Origin: CAVOAK01 sp963664465
GTDB taxonomy: Bacteria; Pseudomonadota; Alphaproteobacteria; UBA8366; CAVOAK01
DNA: 64,000 bases
Direction: 5' to 3'
Assembly (NCBI GenBank): GCA_963664465.2
Contig: CAXXSU010000015.1
Span: forward strand, 248,001 to 312,000
Positions 34,105 to 43,201 of the stretch are shown in pieces. The notes beneath the pieces were generated by a model. It was not told the origin of the DNA, made no database searches, and worked only from the letters and a program-made list of their open reading frames with translations. The position numbers and the translations under genes are program-made. The first letter of the stretch is position 1. Every line of letters starts with the position of its first letter.

Positions 34105-35127
34105 CTACCTGCCCTTTCTGCTGGCAAGGCGTTTGACCGTGGCGACTTGCCTAAAATGCTCTTTGACCGGCACAGCGGGGATTCCCGCGACTTTTTCTCC
34201 CGGGGCAACGTCGCGTATGACACCACTCTTTGCGCCAATCTGGGCGCCCTTGCCGATCACAAGATGCCCACTGACGCCGCTTTGTGCCGCCACCACAGCA
34301 AACTCCTCGAGCCGCGAGCTGCCGGCAACACCTGATTGCGCTATGAGGACGCAGCCGCGGCCAAGACGGACGTTGTGGCCAATCTGCACCAAGTTGTCGA
34401 TCATACTTCCCGCGCCGATCACCGTATCCGGACCGCTGCCTCTGTCGATTGTAGAGTTGGCACCGATTTCCACGTCGTCCTCGACGATGACGCGGCCGAG
34501 TTGGGGTACTTTGATATGGCCGGATGCCGCCATCGCAAATCCGAAACCTCGCTGACCGATACACACTCCGGGATGAATGAGAACGCGAGCTCCGATCAGG
34601 CAATGGCTGAGATATACGCCGGACGCGATTGAAGTGTTCTCACCGATCACAACCGCCTGGTCGATGAAGGTATTAGCGCCGATGCGGCATCCTGCTCCAA
34701 TATTCGCGTCAGGGCCGATGACAACGCCGGCTTCGATCAGGCAATCGTCCGGTAAGTGAGCACTAGGGTCGATACTTGCAGATGGAGATACTCCGGGCTC
34801 GAATGACGGCTCCGGATAGTATGCTTGCGCAGCAAGTGCGTAGGCCTGGTAGGGAGTGGCGCTGATCAGAAGTTCCATACCGTCAGGCGCACTCTCGGCA
34901 GCACTCGCTTCAACGATACAGGCGCCGGCCCGGCTGGTCATAAATTCCTCGACATACTTCTTGTTGTCTAGAAAACTTAGGTCTCTTGGCCCGGCCGCGG
35001 ATAACGGGGCCACGTCGTCAAATGTAGCGTCCGCACTGGCGCCAGGACATAATTCGGCACCGATCAAAGCTGCCAGTCCCTTTAAGGTAAAAGGACCCGC
35101 GGCCTTAAAAAAACGCGGATCAGCCAT
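34105..35127 (-). CDS. lpxD: UDP-3-O-(3-hydroxyacyl)glucosamine N-acyltransferase
   Basis: A 340-aa LpxD, adding the N-linked hydroxyacyl chain in lipid A synthesis. It has the N-terminal uridine-binding domain (LSFLDNKKYVEEF at about 52-64), then a long left-handed beta-helix of hexapeptide repeats with the catalytic His region DNLVQIGHNVRLG. The C-terminal helix begins near EKVAGIPAVPVKEHFR. ATG 35127 lies 4 bases behind skp's stop. Confidence 0.97.
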   Translation of the reverse strand: MADPRFFKAAGPFTLKGLAALIGAELCPGASADATFDDVAPLSAAGPRDLSFLDNKKYVEEFMTSRAGACIVEASAAESAPDGMELLISATPYQAYALAAQAYYPEPSFEPGVSPSASIDPSAHLPDDCLIEAGVVIGPDANIGAGCRIGANTFIDQAVVIGENTSIASGVYLSHCLIGARVLIHPGVCIGQRGFGFAMAASGHIKVPQLGRVIVEDDVEIGANSTIDRGSGPDTVIGAGSMIDNLVQIGHNVRLGRGCVLIAQSGVAGSSRLEEFAVVAAQSGVSGHLVIGKGAQIGAKSGVIRDVAPGEKVAGIPAVPVKEHFRQVATVKRLASRKGR

Positions 35128-35131
35128 GGCT

Positions 35132-35707
35132 CTATTTCTGTGTTGACGGCGGTAGAGTTACCGTCTGTAGCCGCTCGTTGAGTCGATTGACGACCTCGTC
35201 GGTAATAACCAGTGCGCCTTCGGCGAAAACAACGACACCACCACGTTTCGCGTTCAGTACAATGTTGATTCCTTGCTCTGCAGCCAGTTCGCGGAGAATC
35301 TTCACTACTTCCTCTTCCACAAGCCGCATCCCTTGTCCAAACCGCTGGTCGAGTTCCTGCTTACGGAGTTGAACGGTCTTTTGTAATTCGCGGGCACGTT
35401 GTTCATATGCTTGACGATTTCGGTTGAACGCTTCCGGCGACAATATTGTCTGCTGGCGAGTGAGTTCCTGGCGCGCGCGCTCTAGTTCGCTCTGAAACTC
35501 TTGAATCTCCAATTGATATCCCGCCTGTTGCTGATCCGTCTGGCTGCGGACATTCCGGCCTGCCAGCGAATCACGTACGACCCGGCTGAAATCGACGACG
35601 GCGATGACAGCATTGGGAATCTGCTGTGAACGGGCCGGCGTAGCTGGAACGCCGAAGCTCAATACTAAAAGCAGCGTTAACCCGATGGCCTTGCCTGCGA
35701 TGCACAT
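35132..35707 (-). CDS. skp: OmpH/Skp-family periplasmic chaperone
   Basis: A 191-aa exported protein with signal peptide (CIAGKAIGLTLLLVLSFGVPATPA) and a long Glu/Gln/Arg-rich coiled coil (about 65-145), with the OmpH pattern IAVVDFSRVVRDS and a C-terminal strand NIVLNAKRGGVVVFAEGALVITDEVVNRLN. Skp holds unfolded outer-membrane proteins on their way to BAM. The start is ATG 35707; a TTG at 35716 overlapping the bamA stop is an alternative. bamA-skp-lpxD is the usual order. Confidence 0.9.
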   Translation of the reverse strand: MCIAGKAIGLTLLLVLSFGVPATPARSQQIPNAVIAVVDFSRVVRDSLAGRNVRSQTDQQQAGYQLEIQEFQSELERARQELTRQQTILSPEAFNRNRQAYEQRARELQKTVQLRKQELDQRFGQGMRLVEEEVVKILRELAAEQGINIVLNAKRGGVVVFAEGALVITDEVVNRLNERLQTVTLPPSTQK

Positions 35708-35712
35708 GTCTC

Positions 35713-38073
35713 TCAAAACCTGGTGCCGAAGTTGAAGCGGAACACTTCTGTCTTGTCGAAGTCTTCTTTTTGAAGCGGCCAGGCAAAGTCGACACGAAAT
35801 GGGCCGGCAGGAGAGCGCCAGGCTAATCCGACGCCGACACTTGCCCGAAGCGCTGCTTCATCTAGAAGCTGGCTTCCGCTCGCGTCGACATCGGTAAGTG
35901 TACCAAAATCGCTGAACACGGCGCCGCTAACGCCCAACTCCTTGGGGAGTCCGACAGGGAAGCTAACTTCAACGGTTCCTGCCAAAAATCTGTTGCCCCC
36001 AAGGGCGTCGTCGGTGCTGGAATAGCGCGGACCGGCACCACGGGATTCAAACCCACGGAGATTATCTCCACCGAGAAAATATCGATCATTGATACGTATC
36101 TCGTCACTGATGCCAAATATATACCCCAGTTGTCCCGTTAGGCCGGCAACGATCTGCTCCGTAATCGCATAGTAGTATCCACCCTCGAGCGTCGAGCGCA
36201 GGTAATGTTCGGTACCGCCGATCCCGGCCAGGTCGTTCGACAAGCGTATAAAATAGCCATCGGTTGGGTCTGCGCGGCTGTTGCGTTGGTCAAAGAGTAA
36301 TGATTGGCCAATGAGCGAACTGTAAAATGTACCTTCCTGATTCTTGATGAAGGCAGAGGCTTCGTCCTTTACATCCTCGACGGCCTCGCGACGGAACGAA
36401 TATCGGAGTCCCTGCGACAGCAATTCGTTGATCTCGTACCCGACGCGCAGGCCGAAACCGGCGCGTTTGGACTTGAACGAACTATCTTCGAGGTTGTCCT
36501 CCGTGACATGGAACAGATCAACGCCCGCGGAGAGTTGCCGTTCGAGAAAATATGGCTCGGTGAAGCTGACGTCGAACTCCTGAGAAACGCCGGATAACTG
36601 GAAACTGGCCGACAACTCTTGACCTTTGCCAAGCAGGTTCCGCTCGCGAATGCTGATATCGCCCAATGGACCAACGGTTGTTGAAAATCCGCCACCGATT
36701 GACAGTTCACCGGTCGACTGTTCCTCGACGTCAACTTCGACAACAGTCATATCCGGACTCGAGCCTGGGACCGCATTGATGTCAACTTTCCGGAAGAATC
36801 CGAGGTTACGAATGCGGTCGCGGGAACGCCGAAGTTTCGAGGCATTGAAGGCGTCTCCTTCGACCAATCTGAACTCGCGCCGGACGACCTTATCCAGTGT
36901 TCTTACATTGCCTCGAATTTCGATACGCTCGACAAAAACGCGTGGCGCTTCGCCAATTTCGAATACCAAGTTGATTACGCGCTCTTCGCGATTTTTCTCC
37001 GGTCGCGTGCGGACATCAACGAATCCATAACCCAGATTGCCGACCGCGTCCGTGAGCGCCAGCACGGTATTGTCGACGATCTCCGTGTCGTACCAATCGC
37101 CGACGTCAAACTCGATCAGGCCTGCAAACTGTTCAGCCTGCACTTCCTTAATCCGCGATGTGATCTCTGAGCTGCCAAAGCGGTAACGCTCACCTTCCTC
37201 AAGGGTAATGGTTACAAAGAATTCCTTGCGGTTGGATGTTAGCTCGGCGACCGCCGAAACAACCCGGAAGTCCGCGTATCCCCTCTTCAGGTAGTGTCGG
37301 CGCAACAACTCGCGATCGAATGTGAGACGATCAGGGTCATAATGGTCCGTCGAACTGAAATAGCGATACCAGCGAGTTTCCTTGGTTTGGATGATCCCTC
37401 TCAGGGCCCGATCGCTAAAGCGTCTGTTGCCGATGAAACTAATGCGCTTAATTCCAGTTTCTGGCCCTTCCGCGATCTCAAAGACGAGGTCAATCCTGTT
37501 TTGTTCGAGTTGGATGACCTTTGGCTCCACGTTCGCGGCGAAACGTCCACTGCGCCGGTAGAGGTCAAGAATCCTCTTCACGTCGCTCTGAACTCGGGTT
37601 CGGGTGTAGACAATTCGTGGCCGCAGTTGAACTTCCGTCTCGAGAATCTCATCCTTGATGCGTTTGTTCCCCTCGAACGCAATACGGTTGATAATCGGGT
37701 TTTCGACGACGCGCACGATGAGTGCGGTGCCTTCACGCCGGATTGTGACGTCCGCGAACAGGCCGGTTGCGAAGAGTGCTTTGAGGGTTTCGTTGACCAG
37801 CTCCGGCACCATTTTGTCACCGGTCTTGACGCGCATGTACGATCTTACTGTATCGGGCTCGATGCGCTGCACACCCTCCACAACAATCTCGGAAATGGTG
37901 GGAAATTCAGAACCCGACGCGCTTGTCGTAGGGGCAACGCGCGGTGTCGTACCTCCGGCTGGCGCGGGCGGCACCAACGTGGGGACCGTCGTCTGTGCTG
38001 ACGACAGGTTTGGCGCCGACAACACAAAGACCGTTGCCATGCCCAACACGATATTTCGGCATGATTTCCACAC
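35713..38073 (-). CDS. bamA: Outer membrane protein assembly factor BamA
   Basis: A 786-aa Omp85 protein, core of the beta-barrel assembly machine. It has a signal peptide (cleavage near NLSSAQ), five POTRA domains (about 55-430; e.g. IVEGVQRIEPDTVRSYM, FEGNKRIKDEI, GNVRTLDKVVRREF), and a 16-strand C-terminal barrel with GGDNLRGFESRG (the VRGF/Y-type lid motif) and a final strand ending in FRFNFGTRF. The chosen start is GTG at 38073; an internal ATG at 38040 would give a shorter signal peptide. Confidence 0.97.
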   Translation of the reverse strand: MWKSCRNIVLGMATVFVLSAPNLSSAQTTVPTLVPPAPAGGTTPRVAPTTSASGSEFPTISEIVVEGVQRIEPDTVRSYMRVKTGDKMVPELVNETLKALFATGLFADVTIRREGTALIVRVVENPIINRIAFEGNKRIKDEILETEVQLRPRIVYTRTRVQSDVKRILDLYRRSGRFAANVEPKVIQLEQNRIDLVFEIAEGPETGIKRISFIGNRRFSDRALRGIIQTKETRWYRYFSSTDHYDPDRLTFDRELLRRHYLKRGYADFRVVSAVAELTSNRKEFFVTITLEEGERYRFGSSEITSRIKEVQAEQFAGLIEFDVGDWYDTEIVDNTVLALTDAVGNLGYGFVDVRTRPEKNREERVINLVFEIGEAPRVFVERIEIRGNVRTLDKVVRREFRLVEGDAFNASKLRRSRDRIRNLGFFRKVDINAVPGSSPDMTVVEVDVEEQSTGELSIGGGFSTTVGPLGDISIRERNLLGKGQELSASFQLSGVSQEFDVSFTEPYFLERQLSAGVDLFHVTEDNLEDSSFKSKRAGFGLRVGYEINELLSQGLRYSFRREAVEDVKDEASAFIKNQEGTFYSSLIGQSLLFDQRNSRADPTDGYFIRLSNDLAGIGGTEHYLRSTLEGGYYYAITEQIVAGLTGQLGYIFGISDEIRINDRYFLGGDNLRGFESRGAGPRYSSTDDALGGNRFLAGTVEVSFPVGLPKELGVSGAVFSDFGTLTDVDASGSQLLDEAALRASVGVGLAWRSPAGPFRVDFAWPLQKEDFDKTEVFRFNFGTRF

Positions 38074-38093
38074 AGGGTAATAGGCTCGTAGGT

Positions 38094-39224
38094 TCAGCTG
38101 ATCAGTTCTTTGACAAACTCAAAAAAATGCAATTGTACCAAGTCGTTAATGGTCACAAATATCATGAGACCCAAGACAAACGCCAGACCTATGCGAAATC
38201 CAATCTCCTGCGTCCTCTCGCCGAGTGGCTTTCCGCGGACCGCTTCGATCGCATAAAAAAGCAAATGGCCACCATCAAGCATCGGAATTGGAAACAGATT
38301 TATTAGTCCCAAATTGACGGATAGTAGTGCGGTGAACCAGATCAGCGGAACGAACCCAACTTTGGCAAATTCTCCGGACATTTGGGCAATCCGGATGGGT
38401 CCACCCAATTCATCGGCCCTGCGGGAGCCCGAAATCATTTGGCCAACGACCTTGAGCGAGCCGGTGGTGAGGTAGAGGGTTTCCTTTCCGGCCTGCCAGG
38501 CGGCTGTCATCGGATCATGCCGAATATAATCAGCTCCCTGCCCCATAACACCAAGCCGGCCAATACGATGCACATTTCCTAGGCGGTCGGTTTGCTCGAC
38601 CAGTCTCGGCGTCACCTGCAGCGATATCTCGCGACCCTCGCGGAGTAAGACGATTGTCATCGTGCGGTCCGGATTGAGGCTCACGATCTGCTGGACTTCT
38701 TCAAAGCGCTCGATTGATCGCCCGTCGATCCGCGTTATCGTATCGCCAGCCAGAATGCCTGCCTGCTCGGCCGCACTCCCCTCCTGCACCGAAGTTATGG
38801 TCGGTGGCGTGAATGGCTGGCCGACAATGCTGAACAGGGCGGAGAGCACGATTATCGCAAATATAAAGTTTGCCGCCGGGCCCGCAAAAACAACGGCGCT
38901 ACGCTGTGCAAGCGTCTTGTGTGCGAACGAAACCTGCCGATCGGATTCTGCAATCGGCCGAAGTTCTTCACCTGGCAGCTCACTTCCACCTTCGCCAAAC
39001 ATCTTGAGGTAGCCGCCAAGCGGAATCGCGCTTATTTTCCAACGCGTTTCGGCTTTGTCAGTCCAGCCAAACAACTCCGGTCCAAAGCCGATCGAGAACA
39101 CCAGCACTCGGACGTTGTTGTAGCGTGCAATCGAGTAGTGTCCCAACTCGTGAACGAATACCAATACCGTCAGAACGATGAGGAACGGCAGTACGTATCC
39201 GGATACGCCCAGCAAGAAATCCAT
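38094..39224 (-). CDS. rseP: RseP-type site-2 (S2P) zinc metalloprotease
   Basis: A 376-aa intramembrane protease. The zinc motif HELGH (H25, E26, H29) lies in the first membrane segment and the second motif in NLFPIPMLDGGHLL near 310-325. One PDZ domain (about 125-205; PPTITSVQEGSAAEQAGILAGD, ITRIDGRSI) lies between. It would cleave anti-sigma factors or signal-peptide remnants. ATG 39224. In many relatives dxr precedes rseP; here cdsA is directly upstream, 79 bp away. Confidence 0.96.
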   Translation of the reverse strand: MDFLLGVSGYVLPFLIVLTVLVFVHELGHYSIARYNNVRVLVFSIGFGPELFGWTDKAETRWKISAIPLGGYLKMFGEGGSELPGEELRPIAESDRQVSFAHKTLAQRSAVVFAGPAANFIFAIIVLSALFSIVGQPFTPPTITSVQEGSAAEQAGILAGDTITRIDGRSIERFEEVQQIVSLNPDRTMTIVLLREGREISLQVTPRLVEQTDRLGNVHRIGRLGVMGQGADYIRHDPMTAAWQAGKETLYLTTGSLKVVGQMISGSRRADELGGPIRIAQMSGEFAKVGFVPLIWFTALLSVNLGLINLFPIPMLDGGHLLFYAIEAVRGKPLGERTQEIGFRIGLAFVLGLMIFVTINDLVQLHFFEFVKELIS

Positions 39225-39303
39225 AGGTTCACCTGCGTTCTAAGAACGACACCTTATGCCATGTAGTGGTTCGCAACGCATTGAAAAGGCGGCTCCAGCG
39301 TCT

Positions 39304-40104
39304 TCAACGCCACGTGAGTGGGCTGATACCAAACATCCAAGTCAAAAATGTGACCGCTGGCGTAGCTACAAGAAATCCGTCCATGCGATCGAGTAACCCG
39401 CCATGTCCCGGAATTATTCCGCCGGCATCCTTCATGGAAAAATAACGTTTCAAGCCAGATTCGATAAGATCGCCCGCTTGGGCGAAGATGGCGAGACCAG
39501 CGCTGAGCCCAGCAAGTTTCAGGAAATTACCATAATCCACCATTTGTGCGGCTACGAGGCCAACCGCCGATGCGGCCACTATGCCGGCACCGAAGCCTGA
39601 CCAGGTTTTTTTCGGGCTTATTTTCGGCATAAGTTTTGGACCGCCGATTAAGCGTCCCGCAGTATAGCCAGCGCTATCCATGGCGATGACGACAAACATC
39701 AGCCAAAGGACGGTCGCCAGTCCCATCGACGGCTCGGAACGCAGCCAGACAAGGGCAAATCCCATGCTGCCGATGTACGGAACTCCGACGGCGGCAAAAA
39801 TGCGAGAGTTGCGGCGTACCGAATCGCAGGCGGCAGCGGCTGTAACTGCGCCCAGCAAGAGAAGCACCGAAGCCACAACGATTTGCTCCGTCAATGCAAA
39901 CACTGGAGCGGCCGCACTTAAAGACGCGGCGGCAGTTCGTGCAAGGCCCGGTTTAAGGCCGCAAATACGTACCCATTCCAAGCACATGATTGCCGTCACT
40001 GCGACGACCGTGGCGACAAAGTATCCGCCACCAGCCCATACTGCGGCGACCGATAATGGTAGCAGAACCGACGCCGACAGAATGCGAAGAGAAAGTTCGC
40101 TCAC
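39304..40104 (-). CDS. cdsA: Phosphatidate cytidylyltransferase
   Basis: A 266-aa integral membrane enzyme that makes CDP-diacylglycerol from phosphatidate and CTP. About seven hydrophobic segments, and the family signature near the C-terminus, in two parts: SPKKTWSGFGAG, and GDLIESGLKRYFSMKDAG followed by GHGGLLDRMDG. Start chosen as GTG 40104 (SELSLRILSA), one base after the uppS stop; a longer frame to 40233 overlaps uppS and lacks similarity. No dxr follows. Confidence 0.95.
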   Translation of the reverse strand: MSELSLRILSASVLLPLSVAAVWAGGGYFVATVVAVTAIMCLEWVRICGLKPGLARTAAASLSAAAPVFALTEQIVVASVLLLLGAVTAAAACDSVRRNSRIFAAVGVPYIGSMGFALVWLRSEPSMGLATVLWLMFVVIAMDSAGYTAGRLIGGPKLMPKISPKKTWSGFGAGIVAASAVGLVAAQMVDYGNFLKLAGLSAGLAIFAQAGDLIESGLKRYFSMKDAGGIIPGHGGLLDRMDGFLVATPAVTFLTWMFGISPLTWR

Positions 40105-40105
40105 G

Positions 40106-40810
40106 TCAGGCCGTGCTGACTGCTGCACCAAATCGTCGATCACGGCGATGAAACTCGGAGATCGCCGCAGCCAGATCGTGATAGTCGAAATCGGGCCATA
40201 GCGTTTCTGTGAACACAAGCTCGGTATAGGCAAGTTGCCAAAGCAGAAAATTGCTTATTCGCTGCTCGCCGCTCGTGCGAATAAGCAGATCCGGATCAGG
40301 TATGTCATGTGTCGCGAGCTTGCGCGCGAGCGTATATTCGTCGATCGAGTCGACCGAGATCCGGCCGGAGACCGCATCTCGGGCGAGCGCTTGCGCCGCG
40401 GCTGTAATTTCCTGACGTCCGCCATAACTCAAGGCGAGTACGAGCGTCATGCGCGCGTTGTCGGCGGTTGCTGCCTCGGCATTTTCGATCAGTCGGATGA
40501 TATCATCTGAAAATCGTGACCGATCGCCGATCATCCTAAATCGAACGCCATTTTTGTGGAGTTCTGCCGTTTCGGCCTGCAGAAAAAGTTTCAACAGGAC
40601 CAGCAGGTCACCGATTTCCTCTTCCGGGCGCTTCCAGTTCTCAGATGAGAACCCAAACAATGTGAGATAGGAAATTCCCAGTTCACAGGCCGCCCGCACC
40701 GTGCGCCGCACCGCATCCGCGCCCCGCCGATGACCCGCAGTACGTGGACGACGCTTCGCCTGCGCCCAGCGTCCGTTGCCATCCATAATGATGGCAACAT
40801 GCTGAGGCAC
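40106..40810 (-). CDS. uppS: Di-trans,poly-cis-undecaprenyl-diphosphate synthase
   Basis: A 234-aa cis-prenyltransferase that builds the C55 carrier lipid for peptidoglycan and O-antigen. It has HVAIIMDGNGRWA (substrate Asp), GHRRGADAVRRTV, LTLFGFSSENWKRP, DLLIRTSGEQRISNFLLWQLAYTE and the C-terminal WPDFDYHDL. GTG 40810 is chosen because GAGGA lies 7 bases upstream and the product begins PQHVAIIMDG; the frame continues upstream to 41050 but overlaps frr. Confidence 0.96.
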   Translation of the reverse strand: MPQHVAIIMDGNGRWAQAKRRPRTAGHRRGADAVRRTVRAACELGISYLTLFGFSSENWKRPEEEIGDLLVLLKLFLQAETAELHKNGVRFRMIGDRSRFSDDIIRLIENAEAATADNARMTLVLALSYGGRQEITAAAQALARDAVSGRISVDSIDEYTLARKLATHDIPDPDLLIRTSGEQRISNFLLWQLAYTELVFTETLWPDFDYHDLAAAISEFHRRDRRFGAAVSTA

Positions 40811-40850
40811 ATCCGGTTCCTCGGATTTAACAGAAAGCGCTTCCAATTCC

Positions 40851-41408
40851 TTACACCTGCATGATGTCCTGTTCTTTGCTGTCGAGGGCCGCGTCGATTT
40901 TGGCGATGTGGTCGTCGGTGGTTTCCTGAATATCCGCCGCGTGCGCGCGATGCTCATCTTCGGATATTTCACTCTTCTTTTCGAATTCCTTAAGGCGATC
41001 CATGCCGTCGCGGCGCACGTTTCGCACCGCGACACGCGCCTGTTCTGCATATTTGGCCGCTATTTTCGACAATTCCGCGCGCCGCTCCTCATTGAGGTCC
41101 GGAATCGGCAGCCGAAGAAGACTTCCTTCAATTTGTGGGTTCAGACCCAAATCGGCTTGGCGTATTGCCTTCTCGACCGCCTGTACCAACGAATTATCCC
41201 AGACTTGAACGGTGAGCAATCGAGAATCCGGTACGCTAATTGCCGCCACTTGGTTTATCGGCATTTGGGACCCGTAGGCGTCGACCATTACGGGTTCGAG
41301 AAGACTTGGTGAGGCGCGACCAGCTCGAAGCCCATTGAATTCCTTCTGCAAGGCCGTCAAGGCCCCGTCCATTCGCCGATAAATATCGGACAGGTCCACG
41401 TCATCCAT
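40851..41408 (-). CDS. frr: Ribosome recycling factor
   Basis: A 185-aa RRF. With EF-G it splits terminated ribosomes. The conserved head-and-tail helices are visible: MDGALTALQKEFNGLRAGRASPSLLEPV, YGSQMPINQVA, LGLNPQIEG, and RLPIPDLNEERR. ATG 41408 lies 12 bp behind pyrH. Confidence 0.98.
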   Translation of the reverse strand: MDDVDLSDIYRRMDGALTALQKEFNGLRAGRASPSLLEPVMVDAYGSQMPINQVAAISVPDSRLLTVQVWDNSLVQAVEKAIRQADLGLNPQIEGSLLRLPIPDLNEERRAELSKIAAKYAEQARVAVRNVRRDGMDRLKEFEKKSEISEDEHRAHAADIQETTDDHIAKIDAALDSKEQDIMQV

Positions 41409-41420
41409 GTGTCTGCCCCT

Positions 41421-42143
41421 TCATGAAATCAGGGTAAAGCGACCCTCACCGCGAATCGCCGCGGCGAAGGCCCCGGTATTGTGTATCGAAAATACCAAGA
41501 TAGGAATGTCATTTTCGCGTGCTAGCGAAATTGCAGATGCATCCATCACTTGAAGATCACGCGATAACACTTCGAGATAAGTAAGCTTTTCGAAGCGCTC
41601 TGCATCTGGTTCAGCGACCGGATCTGCACTATAGACACCGTCGACTTTGGTTCCCTTAAGCAATAGGTCGCAGTCCATTTCAGACGCCCTGAGCGCGGCG
41701 GCGGTGTCGGTCGTAAAGAACGGGTTGCCGCTTCCGGCGGCAAATATCACGACCCGGCCTTTCTCCATGTGACGTATTGCGCGGCGGCGGATATATGGCT
41801 CGCAGATCGTCGTCATGGGAATCGCGGAGAGTACGCGTGTATCGACATCGATCTGCTCGAGTGAGTTTTGCATCGCCAGCGAATTTATGACTGTCGCGAG
41901 CATCCCCATATAGTCGGCGCTCGCTCTGCCAATGCCTTCCGCTGCGCCGGATACACCGCGAAAGATATTACCGCCACCGATGACGAGGCATATCTGTACG
42001 CCAAGCGCAGTCACTGCTTTTACTTCGGCGGCAACCCGCTTGTTGGTATCGGGATCTAGGCCATATTCGTGGGTGCCCATGAGGGCTTCGCCGGATATCT
42101 TGAGCAGGACGCGGCAATACTTCACTTGAGACGACACCTGCAT
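41421..42143 (-). CDS. pyrH: Uridylate kinase (UMP kinase)
   Basis: A 240-aa hexameric bacterial UMP kinase of the amino-acid-kinase fold. It phosphorylates UMP to UDP for RNA, DNA and UDP-sugars. Motifs: LLKISGEALMG (about 13-23), VIGGGNIFRG, ATVINSLAMQ, FAAGSGNPFFTTDTAAALRA and LLKGTKVDGVYSADP. ATG 42143, 36 bp behind tsf. Confidence 0.98.
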   Translation of the reverse strand: MQVSSQVKYCRVLLKISGEALMGTHEYGLDPDTNKRVAAEVKAVTALGVQICLVIGGGNIFRGVSGAAEGIGRASADYMGMLATVINSLAMQNSLEQIDVDTRVLSAIPMTTICEPYIRRRAIRHMEKGRVVIFAAGSGNPFFTTDTAAALRASEMDCDLLLKGTKVDGVYSADPVAEPDAERFEKLTYLEVLSRDLQVMDASAISLARENDIPILVFSIHNTGAFAAAIRGEGRFTLIS

Positions 42144-42179
42144 GCTTATCCTTTTACCGCCGCACCTGAGAAAGCAGCT

Positions 42180-43106
42180 TTAGTGTTTAAGTCTCGCGGC
42201 GACTTCCGCTGCGAAATCGGAGTCTCCCCTCTCGATCCCTTCGCCGAGCGTATACCGAATGAATTTCGATATCCGGACCGGGGCACCTGTATCTTCTGCC
42301 GCGTCTTCCAGTACCTTTGCAATCTTCGTCTGATTGTCGATTACGAAGGTTTGTTCAAGAAGCACGAGCTCCTCATAGTACTTACGTAACCGGCCTTCGA
42401 CCATTTTTTCTATGACCTCGTCGGGACGACCAGAAGCCCGGGCCTGGTCGCTGAGCACTTGGCGCTCCCGATCCAAGGCAATTGGATCCACATCATCGAT
42501 AGCGAGCCACTCCGGTCGCGAAGCCGCAATATGCATGGCGATCTGCTTGCCGACCGCCTGCAATTTTTCTCCATCTCCGTTCGACTCGATTGCGACCAAC
42601 ACGCCAATCTTGCCGAGCCCGGGCGCAACAGCACTATGGATGTACGAGGCGACGACGCCGTCCTCGACGGAACAGACGGTGCAGCGGCGCAACGCCAAGT
42701 TTTCGCCGATCGTTGCAATATTGTGACTCAGCTCTTCAGCAACGCTACGGTCGGAACCGGGAAAGGGTGCCGCCTGAAGCAAATCGATGTCGCCGTCATG
42801 TTGCAGCGCCAATTGACCGATCGCGTCCACAAGGCATTGAAACCCCTCATTGCGGGCGACGAAATCTGTTTCTGAGTTCACCTCGACGATGGCGCCTTTG
42901 TTCGCGTCCACACAAACCCCGACAAGGCCCTCCGCAGCAACGCGGCCGGCTTTGTTCGCAGCGGCGGACAGCCCATTCTTGCGGAGCCAATCGACGGCTT
43001 GCTCGACGTCGGCGTCCGATTCGCTGAGCGCGCGCTTGCAATCCATCATCCCGGCGCCCGTCTTGTCGCGAAGCTCTTTAACGAGTGCGGCTGATATCTG
43101 AGCCAT
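42180..43106 (-). CDS. tsf: Elongation factor Ts
   Basis: A 308-aa EF-Ts, nucleotide exchange factor of EF-Tu. It has the UBA-like N-terminal domain ISAALVKELRDKTGAGMMDCK, DWLRKNGLSAAANKAGRVAAEG and NSETDFVARNEGFQ, and two core dimerisation repeats. ATG 43106 is preferred to the ATG immediately before it (43109) because of the spacing to GAGGA. Downstream of rpsB by 95 bp. Confidence 0.97.
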   Translation of the reverse strand: MAQISAALVKELRDKTGAGMMDCKRALSESDADVEQAVDWLRKNGLSAAANKAGRVAAEGLVGVCVDANKGAIVEVNSETDFVARNEGFQCLVDAIGQLALQHDGDIDLLQAAPFPGSDRSVAEELSHNIATIGENLALRRCTVCSVEDGVVASYIHSAVAPGLGKIGVLVAIESNGDGEKLQAVGKQIAMHIAASRPEWLAIDDVDPIALDRERQVLSDQARASGRPDEVIEKMVEGRLRKYYEELVLLEQTFVIDNQTKIAKVLEDAAEDTGAPVRISKFIRYTLGEGIERGDSDFAAEVAARLKH

Positions 43107-43201
43107 CATTTATCCTCTTTGCGCATCGTCCGTGCTGACGAAACCTGCAGACGAAGACACAGCGATCCGAGGATATCCGTGCCCAACAAACAATCCTGTG
43201 A

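Noticed and set aside
33636..34238. A 200-residue FabZ
   Set aside because: The first 45 residues overlap lpxD and lack similarity to FabZ; GTG 34103 right after the lpxD stop is better.
40106..41050. A 314-residue UppS and a 309-residue CdsA
   Set aside because: Both N-terminal extensions are readings through the preceding gene; GTG 40810 and GTG 40104 give normal lengths.
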